In this document: positions 10,015-20,700 of the stretch, in pieces | Position numbering within the stretch: the first letter of the stretch is position 1 | Layout of the letters: the number at the start of each line of letters is the position of its first letter | Assembly (NCBI GenBank): GCA_940671915.1 | Contig: CALNVZ010003434.1 | Coordinates: 571,373-635,372 of the forward strand | Source: Paracentrotus lividus | Lineage: Eukaryota; Echinodermata; Echinoidea; Camarodonta; Echinidae | Length of the DNA: 64,000 nucleotides | Direction of reading: 5' to 3' | Position numbers and translations under genes: made by a program | The notes under the pieces: generated by a model | Seen by the model: the letters and a program-made list of their open reading frames with translations, nothing else | Told to the model about the DNA's origin: nothing | Database searches by the model: none

Positions 10015-10405
10015 CATTTAACATCGGTGGTGTGCCCCTGTTCAAGTCTTCGGGAAAAGCCTCATGGCCAATTCAATGTTCATTTAATGATATGCACCCA
10101 GATGATAGGAAAAGGAATGTTTTTATTACATGACTCTGGTTTGGTCCATCAAAACCTGTGATGACAACATTCTTGAAACTATTCAAAGAGGAAGCTGTCA
10201 GTTGGGGACGAATGGTCTACAGTAGAAAAATCCTCTCACAGATTGTCTCCATTAACAGTATGGTCTTCCTAGTGAGTGCAATATGTGACTCGGTTGCTCA
10301 TCCTGTAATTGCACACAATTCAATGGGTTATATGGGTGTGATCGGTGCTATCACACTGGGGAACGAGTTCCGAAAGGTGACGGATAGTTCGCTGTTTCCA
10401 GTTTG
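10015..10405 (+). pseudogene. CACTA/EnSpm-like transposase core fragment
   Basis: Frames contain FNIGGVPLFKSSGKASWPI, then FLKLFKEEA and SAICDSVAHPVIAHNS, followed by the YMGVIGAITLGNE frame. It lacks the CNKC segment and is broken by frameshifts. Like the 7.8 kb copy, it is followed by the AATTGATTTAATCTACAG spacer and the exon-like segment. Confidence 0.55.
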
Positions 10406-10581
10406 AAAATTAAATTTTTATTGATTTAATCTACAGTATTTTTCTTCTTTTCACCGGTTCTGACAATTAAACCAGATCAGATGGAAATCATCAGGATTCA
10501 AATGTACATGTACATTGTATTCAATCGTAGAGACTAAGCACAAATACATCTCATGTATTTTTAACATAATATCACTTGCAG

Positions 10582-10741
10582 ATTCTGTGGAGGCTTTGGA
10601 GAAGCAAATTAAAGAAGGGCACGGGTGGTGTTCCGCAAAAGGAGCTTTTCTCGACACCAGTGTTGAGACATTGGATCAGATGAAGAAAGTATGGCAGGTA
10701 GCTCTGCAAAAAGAACATTGGACTTTGCACAAGTAAAAAAG
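10582..10741 (+). pseudogene. TE exon-like segment, second copy
   Basis: The acceptor is ATCACTTGCAG and the donor is AAAAAG|GTAATG. One frame reads DSVEALEKQIKEGHG and QMKKVWQVALQKEHWTLHK with a TAA just before the donor. Which frame is real is unclear, since the 8.4 kb copy is best open in another frame. Confidence 0.35.
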
Positions 10742-10880
10742 GTAATGTAGTACTACAATGTATATACATGTAGTACATCATCACTTGCCAATGAACCCAT
10801 TCGAAATAATTAAAATATTAAATCATTTTTTATATTGTGCATTATCTAAGTTGGAAAACAGATTTCTGTGGTCCCAATAT

Positions 10881-11794
10881 TTGACTTTACCATAGGCAAA
10901 ATGAGACATCCTGTAAATTTAAAGATAACTGGAGAGACTGACTTGTCAGTCTTTAAATGATTAAAGCTCTTCAAGCCTATTAATTGGGTACATTTTGGTC
11001 AAAATTCTTTTCCCTGTTTTTTTTTTCTTCTTCAAATTATGTACATGTAGTCTAGCTCTACCATGCTCTTTTAAAGTCTTTAAACAAATATATTTGTAGG
11101 ATGATGTAACAAATGAAATATTGGTATTTTTTAATAGTTTCAATGTGCAGAAAAAAACAGGCAAAACAGCAAGTGGAATCAAGAAATAAAGAGCTAACCT
11201 CTATAATGGACAAATTGGTTGCCAAGAAAAAATCCTCCTGTCCAAGCAACAACAAGCGGCAACAAAGTTACATGGACAGGTACTCAACAGGCAGCTGAAC
11301 TGGATGCTCTGAGGAGCAAGCTAAAAGTCAAATCCAAGGAGAACAGACAGCTCCGTGAGAAGATCTGCAAGTTGTTCTTAAACACAAGCTCAAAATGGAG
11401 ATCCTTGATGTATTCGGTAAGGCCTTTATTCTTTAAAGAAATATATTTGTAGAATGATGCAACAAATGAAATATTAGGTATTTTAATATAGGTAAGGCTT
11501 TTATTTCTTGAAGCAAATTTTCACTTTTAAAGAGATTCTTTCACTTTTTTCTAATTTAAAAATATCTCATTTTGGATTTGGAAATGGGCTAAACCTAATA
11601 GTGTAAAAATACGAGTCCAAATTCCAGAGCCAGAAGATCAAACCAAACCGAGGAAAAAGGTATCACGTTTCGAACCTTGAAAGTTTACACATATGAAGTC
11701 ATAAATAAATGTTTGAAATGACAGAGGGTAAGGCAACCTGTCAGATACAGTGACGTCACAGCTTTAGGAAGACTTCTTGACATGGAAATTGAAG
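10881..11794 (+). repeat. 0.9-kb local direct duplication, copy 1
   Basis: It matches 12256-13172 over its length, from TTGACTTTA and CCATAGGCAAAATGAGACATC to CATGGAAATTGAAG, with small differences. A CACTA-like fragment (11808-12250) lies between the copies, so the duplication has transposon sequence at its join. Confidence 0.85.
11151..11416 (+). pseudogene. Coiled-coil exon of a TE companion protein
   Basis: It is bounded by an acceptor (CAATGTGCAG) and a donor (ATTCG|GTAAGG). Two overlapping frames read KKQAKQQVESRNKELTSIM and then AAELDALRSKLKVKSKENRQ, a strongly predicted heptad coiled coil rich in K, E and L. One frameshift near 11250 separates them. Coiled coils of this type occur, from memory, between the N-terminal module and the C-terminal domain of DUF4806/BEN-like TE proteins. 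No such C-terminal domain is visible downstream. Confidence 0.45.
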
Positions 11795-11807
11795 GATGAA
11801 ATTGAGA

Positions 11808-12250
11808 AGGTGGCTCGTGCAATAAGTGTTGTGTACCGCATGTGGTGAAGGAAAATGTAAAAGACAACAATTTCCTTGTAACGATGTACTTTAAGATCAG
11901 CTAGTTGATCTCATGGAGAACCACAAGGTGGTTACGAAAATGCTAATCAAATAAAAAAAAAATTTGAGACTTCTGTCAGTGATTGTGTGTACTGGTTCCA
12001 AAGATAGGAATCTGGTAAAGTCTGACCAAATGTCTGACAATGACTTCACAGTGACATTTAATATCGACGGTGTGCTCCTCTTCAAGTCTTCAGGAAAATC
12101 CTTGTGGCCAATTCAATGTTCACTTAATGAATTGCACCCAGATGATAGGAAATGGAATGTGTTTATTACATGACTCTGGTTTGGTTCGTCAAAACCTGTG
12201 ATGGCAAATTCTTGAAACCATTCAAAGAGGAAGCCTGTCAGTTGGGATGA
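11808..12250 (+). pseudogene. CACTA/EnSpm-like transposase fragment without the 424-bp segment
   Basis: It has the CNKC segment and then, without interruption, MSDNDFTVTFNIDGVLLFK, SSGKSLWPIQCSLNELHPDD and WNVFIT, and stops soon after the FLKPFKEEACQL region. This is the cleanest view of the NIDG to LNELHPDD stretch in the window. It begins at the end of one 0.9-kb repeat and ends at the start of the other. Confidence 0.6.
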
Positions 12251-12255
12251 ATAGA

Positions 12256-13172
12256 TTGACTTTAATACCATAGGCAAAATGAGACATCTTGTAAACTTAA
12301 AGATAATTGGAGACTGACTTGTCAGTCTTTAAATGATTAAAGCTCTTCAAGCCTAAGTAATTTGGGTAACATTTTGGTCAAAATTCTTTTCCCTGTTTTT
12401 TTATTCTTCTTTCAAATTATGTACATGTAGTCTACCTCTACCACCCTCTTTTAAAGTCTTTAACCAAATATATTTGTAGGATGATGTAACAAATGAAATA
12501 TTGGTATTTTCTATGTGTTTTAATGTGCTGAAGAAAACAGGCAAAACAGCAAGCGGAATCAAGAAATAAAGAGCAAACCTTTATAATGCACGAATTGGTA
12601 GCCAAGAAAAATCCTCTTGTCCAAGCAACAACAAGTGGCAACAAAGCTACATGTACCGGTACTCAACAGGCAGCTGAACTGGATGCTCTGATGAGCAAGC
12701 TAAAAGTCAAATCCAAGGAGAACAAACAGCTCCGTGAGAGGATCTGCAAGTTGCTCTTAAACACGAGGCTCAAGACGGAGATCCTTGATGTATTCGGTAA
12801 GGCTTTAAAAAGATATATTTGTAGAATGATGCAACAATGAAAATATAGGTATTTTAATATAGGTAAGGCCTTTATTTCTTGAAGCAAATTTTCACTTTTT
12901 AAAGAGATTGTTTTCACTTTGTTCTAATTAAAAAATATCTCATTTTGGTTTTTGGAAATGGGCTAAACATAATATGTGTAAAAATACGAGTCCAAATTCC
13001 GGAGCCAGAAGATCAAAACCAAACCGAGGGAAAAAGGTATCACGTTCGAACCTTGAAAGTTTTACACATATGAAGTCATAGATAAATGTTTGAATGACAG
13101 AGGGTAAGGCAACCTGTCAGATACAGTGACGGTCACAGCCTTTAGGAAGACTTCTTGACATGGAAATTGAAG
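12256..13172 (+). repeat. 0.9-kb local direct duplication, copy 2
   Basis: Partner of 10881-11794. It includes the second coiled-coil exon and ends with the same GACTTCTTGACATGG and GAAATTGAAG sequence, beyond which the two flanks differ. Confidence 0.85.
12534..12796 (+). pseudogene. Coiled-coil exon, second copy
   Basis: It reads ELDALMSKLKVKSKENKQ with donor ATTCG|GTAAGG. The acceptor is changed from GTGCAG in the first copy to GTGCTG, so splicing would have to use the AAG three bases on. The upstream part is frameshifted as in the first copy. Confidence 0.4.
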
Positions 13173-13990
13173 ACACTAAGATCCAAGATACGAGCTCAAT
13201 TCACAATGACAGAACTAAGCAGTGACCACGGTAGACATTGGTCTGATGGTAGTGAAGTCCTATTCAACTTCAATGGACCTGCTCAATACAGGGAGAATGT
13301 ATTTATTAAGCGCTTTTCAGTTTGAGATAATTGCGGAAATGAATGGATAAAACTACAAAATGTGGTATATACTGTTGGGTTCTTGAGAGGAAAAAAGAGG
13401 CAAGATTTCAAGGCATTGGAAGAAGCACTGATGGCTTGATTTCAGCCTGAAAACCAGACTGAGGTCCATAAGGTCGAGCTTTGTAATAGGAGGCAACAGA
13501 ATCTCTGTTGTTGTTTTTCCCTTTCACAATGATGGAGAGAAAATAGTCATTGGCTAGCCGAGGCCCTGGAAGGTTGTAGATTTACCACTTCATATCCAAA
13601 AAACTGCAGAAATTCCAAGGTAACCAGTTCAACCCATGGATCCAACTTTAAAGGAATGGTTAAGGGAATAGATTTGTATTGCACAAACAGACTCAGGTTT
13701 CGGTTGGCAAAAAGTCACCCGTTATCTTTGCACATTTAAGAGCGACAGCTAAGGCTGAAATTGAGTGTCATGAGGGAATTGAGCTACATTTTCTGTACAT
13801 CGACTTCTCCAAAAGGTGGTGAAGTATGAAGTTTTCAACAGTAGTGATGCATTCTGCAAATACATTTTGTCAATGGGGTAAATCAGGTTTGTTCTTTCTG
13901 TTTTTATTAACAGAGGAACTTACTGGAAAGAGATGGAGGAGATTTGTTGTACGAGGGTACAAAGGTAACATCTGACCAAGCTTGGGCACT
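13173..13990 (+). mobile_element. Ty3/Gypsy Gag-like remnant
   Basis: Between 13370 and 13500 one frame reads LRGKKRQDFKALEEALM, then after a stop FQPENQTEVHKVELCNRRQQ. The pattern matches what I recall of another Gypsy Gag lineage. The rest of the stretch, to 13990, has no frame that I can name. Multiple stops make it a fossil. Confidence 0.5.
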
Positions 13991-14202
13991 AGTACTCATG
14001 TACGTATTCAAACATGCATTACAGGTGAAGGATTAGAGGATATATTGAAGATGCTGAACATGTTTTTTCTGGCATTTTACCTCAATCAAAGTACATTTTT
14101 AATAAACATTTTATTCAATCACCACTGCTATTTATGACATTGTATGTAAACATTGATACTTATACTTATTATAAATGGTCCCTTTTTTCACCCCACTACC
14201 AG

Positions 14203-14482
14203 CACCCATTGAACCTACACCAACGCTCAGCTTTACAGGGAACCTGCTAGAGGTACAGAGAAACTCCTGGCTAATGGACGGGGTGACATCAGCACACCGA
14301 CAACTGTGGTAGATGGCTTTGCTGCCATGTTTGCAGCATTCTATATTTATGGGATAGAGTATCCGCGGCATTCCAAAAATATTATGATGCTTTAATCAGC
14401 AACATGTGTTCAAGCTGGACATGAACCAAAGCATGCCGGTAGGTGTGCAGAGACTGGTTAATACTATTGTTTAATCATGTAT
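14203..14482 (+). pseudogene. C-terminal exon of a TE-encoded protein
   Basis: An acceptor (CCACTACCAG) precedes a frame reading LLANGRGDISTPTTVVDG, FAAMFAAFYIYGIEYPRHSK and NIMML. The frame is then shifted by a small change (CTTTAATCAGC here, CTTTTCCAGC at the window start) before HVFKLDMNQSMPVGVQRLV. The preceding 14022-14160 matches the 3' spacer of the CACTA-like units. The protein is of the same kind as the coiled-coil companion; its function is unknown. Confidence 0.4.
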
Positions 14483-14830
14483 TGTTCCCAATAGCCGTTT
14501 AAGTCAGTATTTTACTTTTTTTTTTTTAAAGCCATGTCCCCTTTCGGGTAATACTCGTTTTCTATTCATTCCATTAAGTCAGTCTATATCCACTTATCAT
14601 TATGGTGCAAATAATAGAGGCCCTAATCCTGAAATGTACACATTGTTCTCTAGAATCAGGTACTGTATCTCCACAGCTACTTTTGTCAGAATGTAATGTT
14701 TATACAGGGTATTTATTTTTTCCTGGCATTTTACCTTAATCAAAGTACATTTTTAATAAACATTTTATTCCAATAACCACTGCTATTTATCACATTGTAT
14801 GTAAACATTGCTCTGGATACTTAGGAAAAG

Positions 14831-15063
14831 GATGAAACTGAAGATGGCCCGTGCAATAAGTGTTGTGTACCGTATGTGGTGAAGGAACATGTAAAGACAA
14901 CAATTTCCTTGTAACGATGTACTTTAAGATCAGCTAGTTGATCTTATGGAGAACCACAAGGTGATAGGAATACGCTAATCAAATAAAAAAATTGCAGAGA
15001 CTTCTGTCAGTTGATGTGTGTACTGGTTCCAAAGTTAGAAACCTGGTAAAGACTGGCCAAATG
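14831..15063 (+). pseudogene. CACTA-like N-terminal fragment (copy B)
   Basis: Equivalent of 433-669 with the CNKC segment and minor indel differences. Confidence 0.5.
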
Positions 15064-15484
15064 CTATTCCAGCTCATCGGTTTGCTAAGGTTCTGGATGA
15101 GTTGCTGAAAGGTCCGCAAGCTAAGAAGATCAAGATCTCTAAACCGCGTAAGTCAGGCAGAGCTAAAGCAGACAAAGAAAAGTCGGGCCTCACAAACCGC
15201 ATGAGAGGGCGTAGGCTCGGTGGCGTCAGATAAGTCCACAACCACGAAACTCTCATAAAGTCGACACGGAACTCTCGAAATTCGATTGCTGCGGAATCGA
15301 TTACAAATGAATCCTTGTCGACTCGCCCGAGTTCGATTTTCGATTTGGGATCGATCCAGAATGCTGTGTATCAATCTGAAGGAGTGCGCACTCTTTGTTA
15401 TTGGACCCAGAGTCAGCCTGCTTCAGGAAGTGCCAGAAGGCTCGCCTTCCAATGGCACTCGAGTGATCCGGAGAGAGGAACAGG
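15064..15484 (+). other. Interrupting 421-bp segment (copy B)
   Basis: Equivalent of 670-1093. The lysine-rich frame ELLKGPQAKKIKISKPRKSG is clearest here. It sits at the same place between GGCCAAATG and CAATGACTTGACAG. Confidence 0.6.
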
Positions 15485-15935
15485 TCAATGACTTGACAGT
15501 GACATTTAATATTGATGGTTTGCACTTGTTCAAGTTTCTGGGAAAATCCTTCATTGTTCACTTATAATGAATTGCCCCAGATGAAAAGGAATGTTTTTAT
15601 TACAGGACTCTGGTTTGTTCATCAAATCCTGTGATGGCAACATTCTTAAAACCATTCAAAGAGGAAGCCTGTCAGTTGGGGACGAATGGTCTACAGTAGA
15701 AGAATCCTGTCACGGATTGTGTCATTACAAGAAGAGTCTTCCTAGTGTGTGCAAGCTGTGACTCGGTTGCTCGTCCTGTAATACGCAATTGCACACAATT
15801 CAATGGGTTATATGGGTGAGATTGGTGCTATCACACTGGGGAACGAGAAGACAAGAAACCAAAGGTTCAGACTGTGAAGTCCATGTTAGAGTCTGTCTCA
15901 GATGAATATTTAAACCAACAGGTGATCACTTTAAT
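15485..15935 (+). pseudogene. CACTA/EnSpm-like transposase core (copy B)
   Basis: Equivalent of 1094-1545, with NDLTVTFNIDG, FLKPFKEEACQL and CASCDSVARPVI in shifting frames. Confidence 0.55.
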
Positions 15936-15962
15936 AATGAATTTTATTTATACATCCCTGAC

Positions 15963-16210
15963 TATGGCTGAGGAGCATAAGAAGTATGTTGTTGCAGAAT
16001 TTCTTGAGGAGTCGCCACCAGGGGGTGGCAGTTGTAAGCAGGAGGTGGCTGCACTCCTTCACTGATGGGAACAGATGTCAGACCTTTTGGCCTCCCACCT
16101 GCAATACAGGAACGTTGAAGAAACTGTTGGATACAGAAGCTCACCCTGACAAAGATACCTGGGATACATGGGAAGCCAAGGTGCTCTACCATACTGGTTT
16201 GCCTCAATAA
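15963..16210 (+). pseudogene. DUF4806-protein-like exon (copy B)
   Basis: Equivalent of 1577-1824, nearly identical. The AVVSRRWLHSFTDG and WPP motifs are present. Confidence 0.45.
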
Positions 16211-16444
16211 AAATTATAAGAATTGCCAACACCACTTACGGGTATACCTGAGCATCACATCAATTCCCTGTATAGTGTTTAATACATGTGCATATTATGT
16301 ACATTAGAAACCACATACAGGTATCCCTGCCAAAGTCAAATATGAATAACAAGGTACTTTTTTCAATTTGTGCATTGTTTGACTTTTTAAGATTTGTTTT
16401 TAGAGACAATTCAACATTCCTTCATTCCCAACAAGTTGCTATGA

Positions 16445-16469
16445 NNNNNNNNNNNNNNNNNNNNNNNNN
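16445..16469. other. Assembly gap (25 Ns) next to poly-G
   Basis: Twenty-five Ns sit between GCTATGA and an 11-base G run (16470-16480). In the other copies the same place is GCTATGA followed only by Gs, so the gap most likely represents the G run itself rather than missing unique sequence. Confidence 0.95.
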
Positions 16470-16914
16470 GGGGGGGGGGGTGTATTTTCCACGTAAGATC
16501 TCAGCCGTCAATCGCGCTGAAAATTAGCATGATGTCACCTGAGACTACAAAATTACATCCTTTTTTTAATTAAAAAGCTCGTATTAATCATGCTGATTTA
16601 TGTGTTAACTTAGCCTCTTTGTTAAAAAAAAAATAAAGCTCCAAATGTATACTTTTCTAGATACTCTTTTTATTTTATAATATTTTTACAAAATGTGGAA
16701 AAGTGGATTTCTCGCTAAAATATTTTTTATAAAATACTCCACATACTCACTATCAAACGTTCTTATCTCTGCAAAAGAAAACGTTCCTCAAATTCAACAA
16801 ATATTTACTTTAAATTAAAGCTCTGACATATTCTGGCTTCTTCTGATTTCAATGTACTTCTGAACTATGAAATGTGTATTTTTCCTCATGAAATTCATAT
16901 CTCCTTTGTCACAG

Positions 16915-17011
16915 ATGATCAGGATAAAGCGAAAAGAAAGTGTAGAAGGGCCACAGAGGAAATGGATGTGGACTACATGTCCGACATTAACACAGGAAAG
17001 AGGACGAAAAG
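16915..17011 (+). pseudogene. Basic linker exon (copy B, open)
   Basis: Bounded by CCTTTGTCACAG and AAAAG|GTAGAT and open throughout in the DDQDKAKRKCRRATEEM frame. It is 97 bp, against 95 bp in copy A. Confidence 0.5.
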
Positions 17012-17167
17012 GTAGATATGCAGTTGAAGGATTAGAGGATCTATTGAAGATGCTCAACATGCTTTTTCCTGGCATTTTACCTCAATCAAAGTACATTTTC
17101 AATAAACATTTTATTCCAATCACCACTGCTATTACTAGTATCACATTGTATGCACACATTGCTCTTA

Positions 17168-17490
17168 TTTCTTATTACATGACTCTGGTTTGGTCCGTCA
17201 AAACCTGTGATGGCAACATTCTTGAAACCATTCAAAGAGGAAGCCTGTCAGTTGGGGACGAATGGTTTCCAGGGGAAGAATCCTGTCACAGATTGTGTCA
17301 TTACCAGTAGGGTCTTCCTAGTGTGTGCAAGCTGTGACTCGGTTGCTCGTCCTGTAATATGCAATCGCACACAATTCACTGGGTTATATGGGTGTGATTG
17401 GTGCTATCACACCAGGGAATGAGAAGACAAAAGAAACCAAAGGTTCAGACTGTGAAGTCCACGTTAGACTCTGCTTCAGATGAATATTTC
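17168..17490 (+). pseudogene. CACTA-like transposase core, second fragment (copy B)
   Basis: Equivalent of 2755-3095. The frame runs further here, with VCASCDSVARP, then QFTGLYGCDWCYHTRE, the CxxC-containing end of the core motif set. Confidence 0.6.
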
Positions 17491-17536
17491 AAACCAACAG
17501 GTGATCACTTTAATAATGATAATTTTATTTATACAT

Positions 17537-17790
17537 CGCTGACTATGGCTGAGGAGCATAAGAAGTATGTTGTTGCAGAATTTCTTGAGGAGTCGCCACC
17601 AGGGGGTGGCAGTTGTAAGCAGGAGGTGGTTGCACTCCTTTACTGATGGGAACAGATGTCAGACCTTTTGGCCTCCCACCTGCAATACAGGACAGTTGAA
17701 GAAACTGTTGGATACAGAAGCTCACCCTGACAAAAGATACCTGGGATACATGAGAAGTCAAGGTGCTCTACCATACTGGTATGCCACAAT
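17537..17790 (+). pseudogene. DUF4806-protein-like exon, second fragment (copy B)
   Basis: Equivalent of 3128-3372, joined at its 3' end to the Gypsy RT fragment. Confidence 0.4.
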
Positions 17791-18078
17791 ATAAATTATC
17801 GTCCAAGGACTTGGTGCATAAGACTGCTTTTTGGACTCCTTTTGAATTATTCATATAGTGTAGAATGCCATTTGGTTTGGTGAATGCTCCTGCAACTTTT
17901 CAGCGCATTATGGAAAACTGTGTAAAAGAATTAAATCTTATAGAATTATTTAGATGACACTTTGGTTTTCTCCCCTTTATTCAATGAACAGATAAATCAG
18001 TTGGACAGAGTTCTTGAGAAATGTTTTTTTGTGTCAAGAAAGTGCCCACTACTTGGGACAAATAGTTGATGCAAGTGC
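17791..18078 (+). mobile_element. Ty3/Gypsy reverse transcriptase fragment (copy B)
   Basis: Equivalent of 3373-3665. RMPFGLVNAPATFQRIMEN is uninterrupted here and YLDD is at 17947-17958 in a shifted frame. Confidence 0.8.
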
Positions 18079-18292
18079 TATTTCCACCAGAGGGTGGCGG
18101 TTGTAAGCAGGAGGTGGCTGCACTCCTTCACTGAAAAATTATAAAAATTGCAACACCACTTAGGCCTACAGGGTATACCTGAGCATCACATCAATTCCCT
18201 GTATGTTTTAATACATGTGCATAAATATGTACATTTAAAAACCACAAACAGGCATCCCTGCCAAAGTCAAATATGAATACTTGTAAGTAGAA

Positions 18293-18338
18293 GTGGTGTG
18301 GTCGAGTGGATAAGTCGGCGGATTTACGATCACAAGGT
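18293..18338 (+). repeat. 5' tRNA-half-like insertion (copy B)
   Basis: Identical to 3881-3926, with the A-box sequence TGGTCGAGTGG and no B box. Confidence 0.6.
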
Positions 18339-18900
18339 GCTTTTTTCAATATGTGCATTGTTTTTACTTTAAAAAAGTTTTTTTTAGAGACAATTCAATA
18401 TCCCTTCATTCCCAACAAGTTGCTATGAGGGGGGGGGATGTATATTCCCCTTTAAGATTTCAGCCGTCAATCGCGCTGAAAATTAGCATGTATGTCACCT
18501 GAGACTACAAAATTACATCCTTTTTTTATTAAAAATCTCATATTAATTATGCTAATTTATGTGTTAACTTTTATTATAGCCTCTTTGTTAAAAAAAAAAT
18601 AAAGCTCCACATGTATACTTGTCTAGATACTCTTTTTATTTTTAATATTCTTACAAAATGTGGTAAAGTGGATTTCTTGCTAAAATATTTTTTTTAGAAA
18701 ATACTCCACATAGGCCTACTCACTATCAAACGTTCTTATCTCTGCAAAAGAAAACGTTCCTCAAATTCAACAAATTTTTTACTTTAAATTAGAGCTCGGA
18801 CATAATCTGGCTTCTTTTGATTTACATGTAACCGGTCACATAACTTCTAAACTATGAAATGTGTATTTTTCCTCATGAAATTCATATCTCTTTGTCACAG

Positions 18901-18996
18901 ATGATCATGAAAAAGCGAAAAGAAAGTGTAGAAGGGCCACAGAGGAAACGATGTGGACTGCATGTCCGACATAAACACAGGGAAGAGGATGAAAAG
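18901..18996 (+). pseudogene. Basic linker exon, second fragment (copy B)
   Basis: Bounded by CTTTGTCACAG and AAAAG|GTAGAT; diverged from 16915-17011. Confidence 0.4.
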
Positions 18997-19149
18997 GTAG
19001 ATATGCAGTTGAAGGATTACAGGATCTATTGAAGATGCTCAACATGCTTTTTCCTGGCATTTTACCTCAATCGAAGTAAATTTTTAATAAACATTTTATT
19101 CCAATCACCACTGCTGTTTATCACATTGTATGTACACATTGCTCTAGAT

Positions 19150-19626
19150 ACTTGGGAAAAAAAGGATGAAACCAAGTCTCACACATCTTGCGTGTGAATC
19201 ACGCAATTGGGGCCTGTCTCACGATCTCACGCTGAACACCCCATTTCTCACACAATCTGGATACGATAAGTGAAAAAAACACAAAGTAGCATTATTTGCT
19301 AGACTACGCATTGGCCAACGCCTTCGCTCGCTCGCATGAGCCTTAGTCTTGCCTGGCACGAGCCCACACTAGACTGCACGCGCCACCTGCCACAAAATCC
19401 TTCACATAGATGGCTAAGAGCTGTCGTCTAGCCGGCCTGGCACGCGCGACAAATAGCGAACCAATACATGTATGTACATATCCTGATATACAATGCATCA
19501 CATCGCATAATTGTATCGTATGTATGTAGGCCATCAGGCCCGGATGCAGTGGCGGCTGGCTACGGCGCGCTGGCTTGCGAACTTAATATCCTGAGTAGAT
19601 CTCTCCGACAAGCTCTGTAGATCAGC
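19150..19626 (+). promoter_or_regulatory. GC-rich promoter-like leader (copy B)
   Basis: Equivalent of 4745-5212, CpG-rich and leading to ATG 19627. Confidence 0.4.
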
Positions 19627-19980
19627 ATGGCTGCCCGTGGCGAATCGGAATCAGAATTGGAAATAATGTCAGAGTCAGACTCTGACGCAGACAGCGATGT
19701 ACAGAATCAGCCGAGGAAGAGACAGAAGACCAAACTAAGGGGTGCATGTACATTGTATGTATTTAAGTGTAAATTTTGTCTGGAATGGAAAATGGCTTGT
19801 GTAATAAGTGTAGTGTACCGTATAAGGTAAAGGAAAATGTTAAAGACAGTTTCTTTGTAACAAAGTCCTCAAAAGATCAGCTAGTTGATCTTTTGGGGAA
19901 CCACAAGGTGGTTGCGAATATGCTTATCAAATCTGGAAACAATTGAAGAGACTACTGTGTTCGTAAACAGTACATTCAGA
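19627..19980 (+). pseudogene. Acidic N-terminus plus CNKC segment (copy B)
   Basis: The ATG opens MAARGESESELEIMSESDSD followed by QPRKRQKTKLRG, an acidic stretch then a basic patch. The CNKC segment follows in another frame from about 19779. This is the most complete N-terminus of the CACTA-like protein in the window, but it is still frameshifted and has no core behind it. Confidence 0.5.
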
Positions 19981-20280
19981 TTGTAAGGATTGTTGCATCT
20001 CATCAGTTCATCTCATTCTCACATAGTCAGCTCTTTCCTTTAATCCACTCATCCTCCAACCTCTTCCCAATGTTCGCAGAAAATGCTACCAACAGCGCCA
20101 AGGCTTTGATCTCAACGATGAACAACAAACTTTTACAGTGCCTAAGATCGTCAACACCTGCAAGCCAGATCGCAATCCCAGGAAGCAAAAGCGAAAGACA
20201 GTATATAATATGGACACCGCCAAACATTGATTGAGAACATTGATTTTGGAATGCAGAAAAAGAGACTACAGGAAAAACAT
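19981..20280 (+). pseudogene. TE coding fragment with basic patch (copy B)
   Basis: Equivalent of 5567-5866, with frame FDLNDEQQTFTVPKIVNT and PRKQKRKTVYNM. Confidence 0.3.
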
Positions 20281-20313
20281 TAGTTGTGGTGATAATTTTA
20301 TCCAAAGGATTCT

Positions 20314-20700
20314 TTGCTTTTACTGACCCCATCTGTCAAAACAAAAGTAACAGTAGGTGACCGAGCATTCACTTGTGCTGCTCTGAAACTCTGGAATGGC
20401 TTACCTCTTGAAGTCAGGAAAGCAACATCAGTAAATATTTTGACGAACCAATTCAGACAGTTAAGTATAAATAGGAAAACCATAACCAAAGGCTCAAAGA
20501 AAAAGAGAGGAAGAAAGCGAGTGTCGCAAGTAATTGTTGACTTGGTCAAGAATTTCTATGAACATGTGGCCCATTCTGTAATGTGCAAGAAACTAGTATC
20601 AAAGAAGACAGGGAGGCCTCAAATGGTGCTCGGAAGATATATCGATGAAGTAGATAGCCAATTCAAGGAGGTGTACTTGGGCAGCCAGTCTATGGTGTAA
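20314..20700 (+). mobile_element. Chimeric TE frame: LINE C-terminal tail fused to a DNA-TE N-terminal-type segment
   Basis: One frame of 128 codons is open. Its first 50 codons read VTVGDRAFTCAALKLWNGLP and LEVRKATSVNI, the C-terminal tail typical of CR1/Jockey-type LINE ORF2 proteins. After the DTQ-like join, RKTITKGSKKKRGRKRVSQ and VIVDLVKNFYEH, then GRPQMVLGRYIDEVDSQFKE, resemble the start of a transposase-associated protein family (basic stretch, then VxxFY). The two halves come from different elements, yet the frame stays open across the join. Probably fortuitous. Confidence 0.5.

Larger units (their letters stand above)
14397..20280 (+). repeat. Direct segmental duplication, copy B
   Basis: Partner of 7-5866, about 14.4 kb downstream. 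It contains every element of copy A in the same order and orientation and one 25-N gap. It is on the whole the better-preserved copy, with longer open frames in the linker exons and the acidic N-terminus. Confidence 0.9.
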
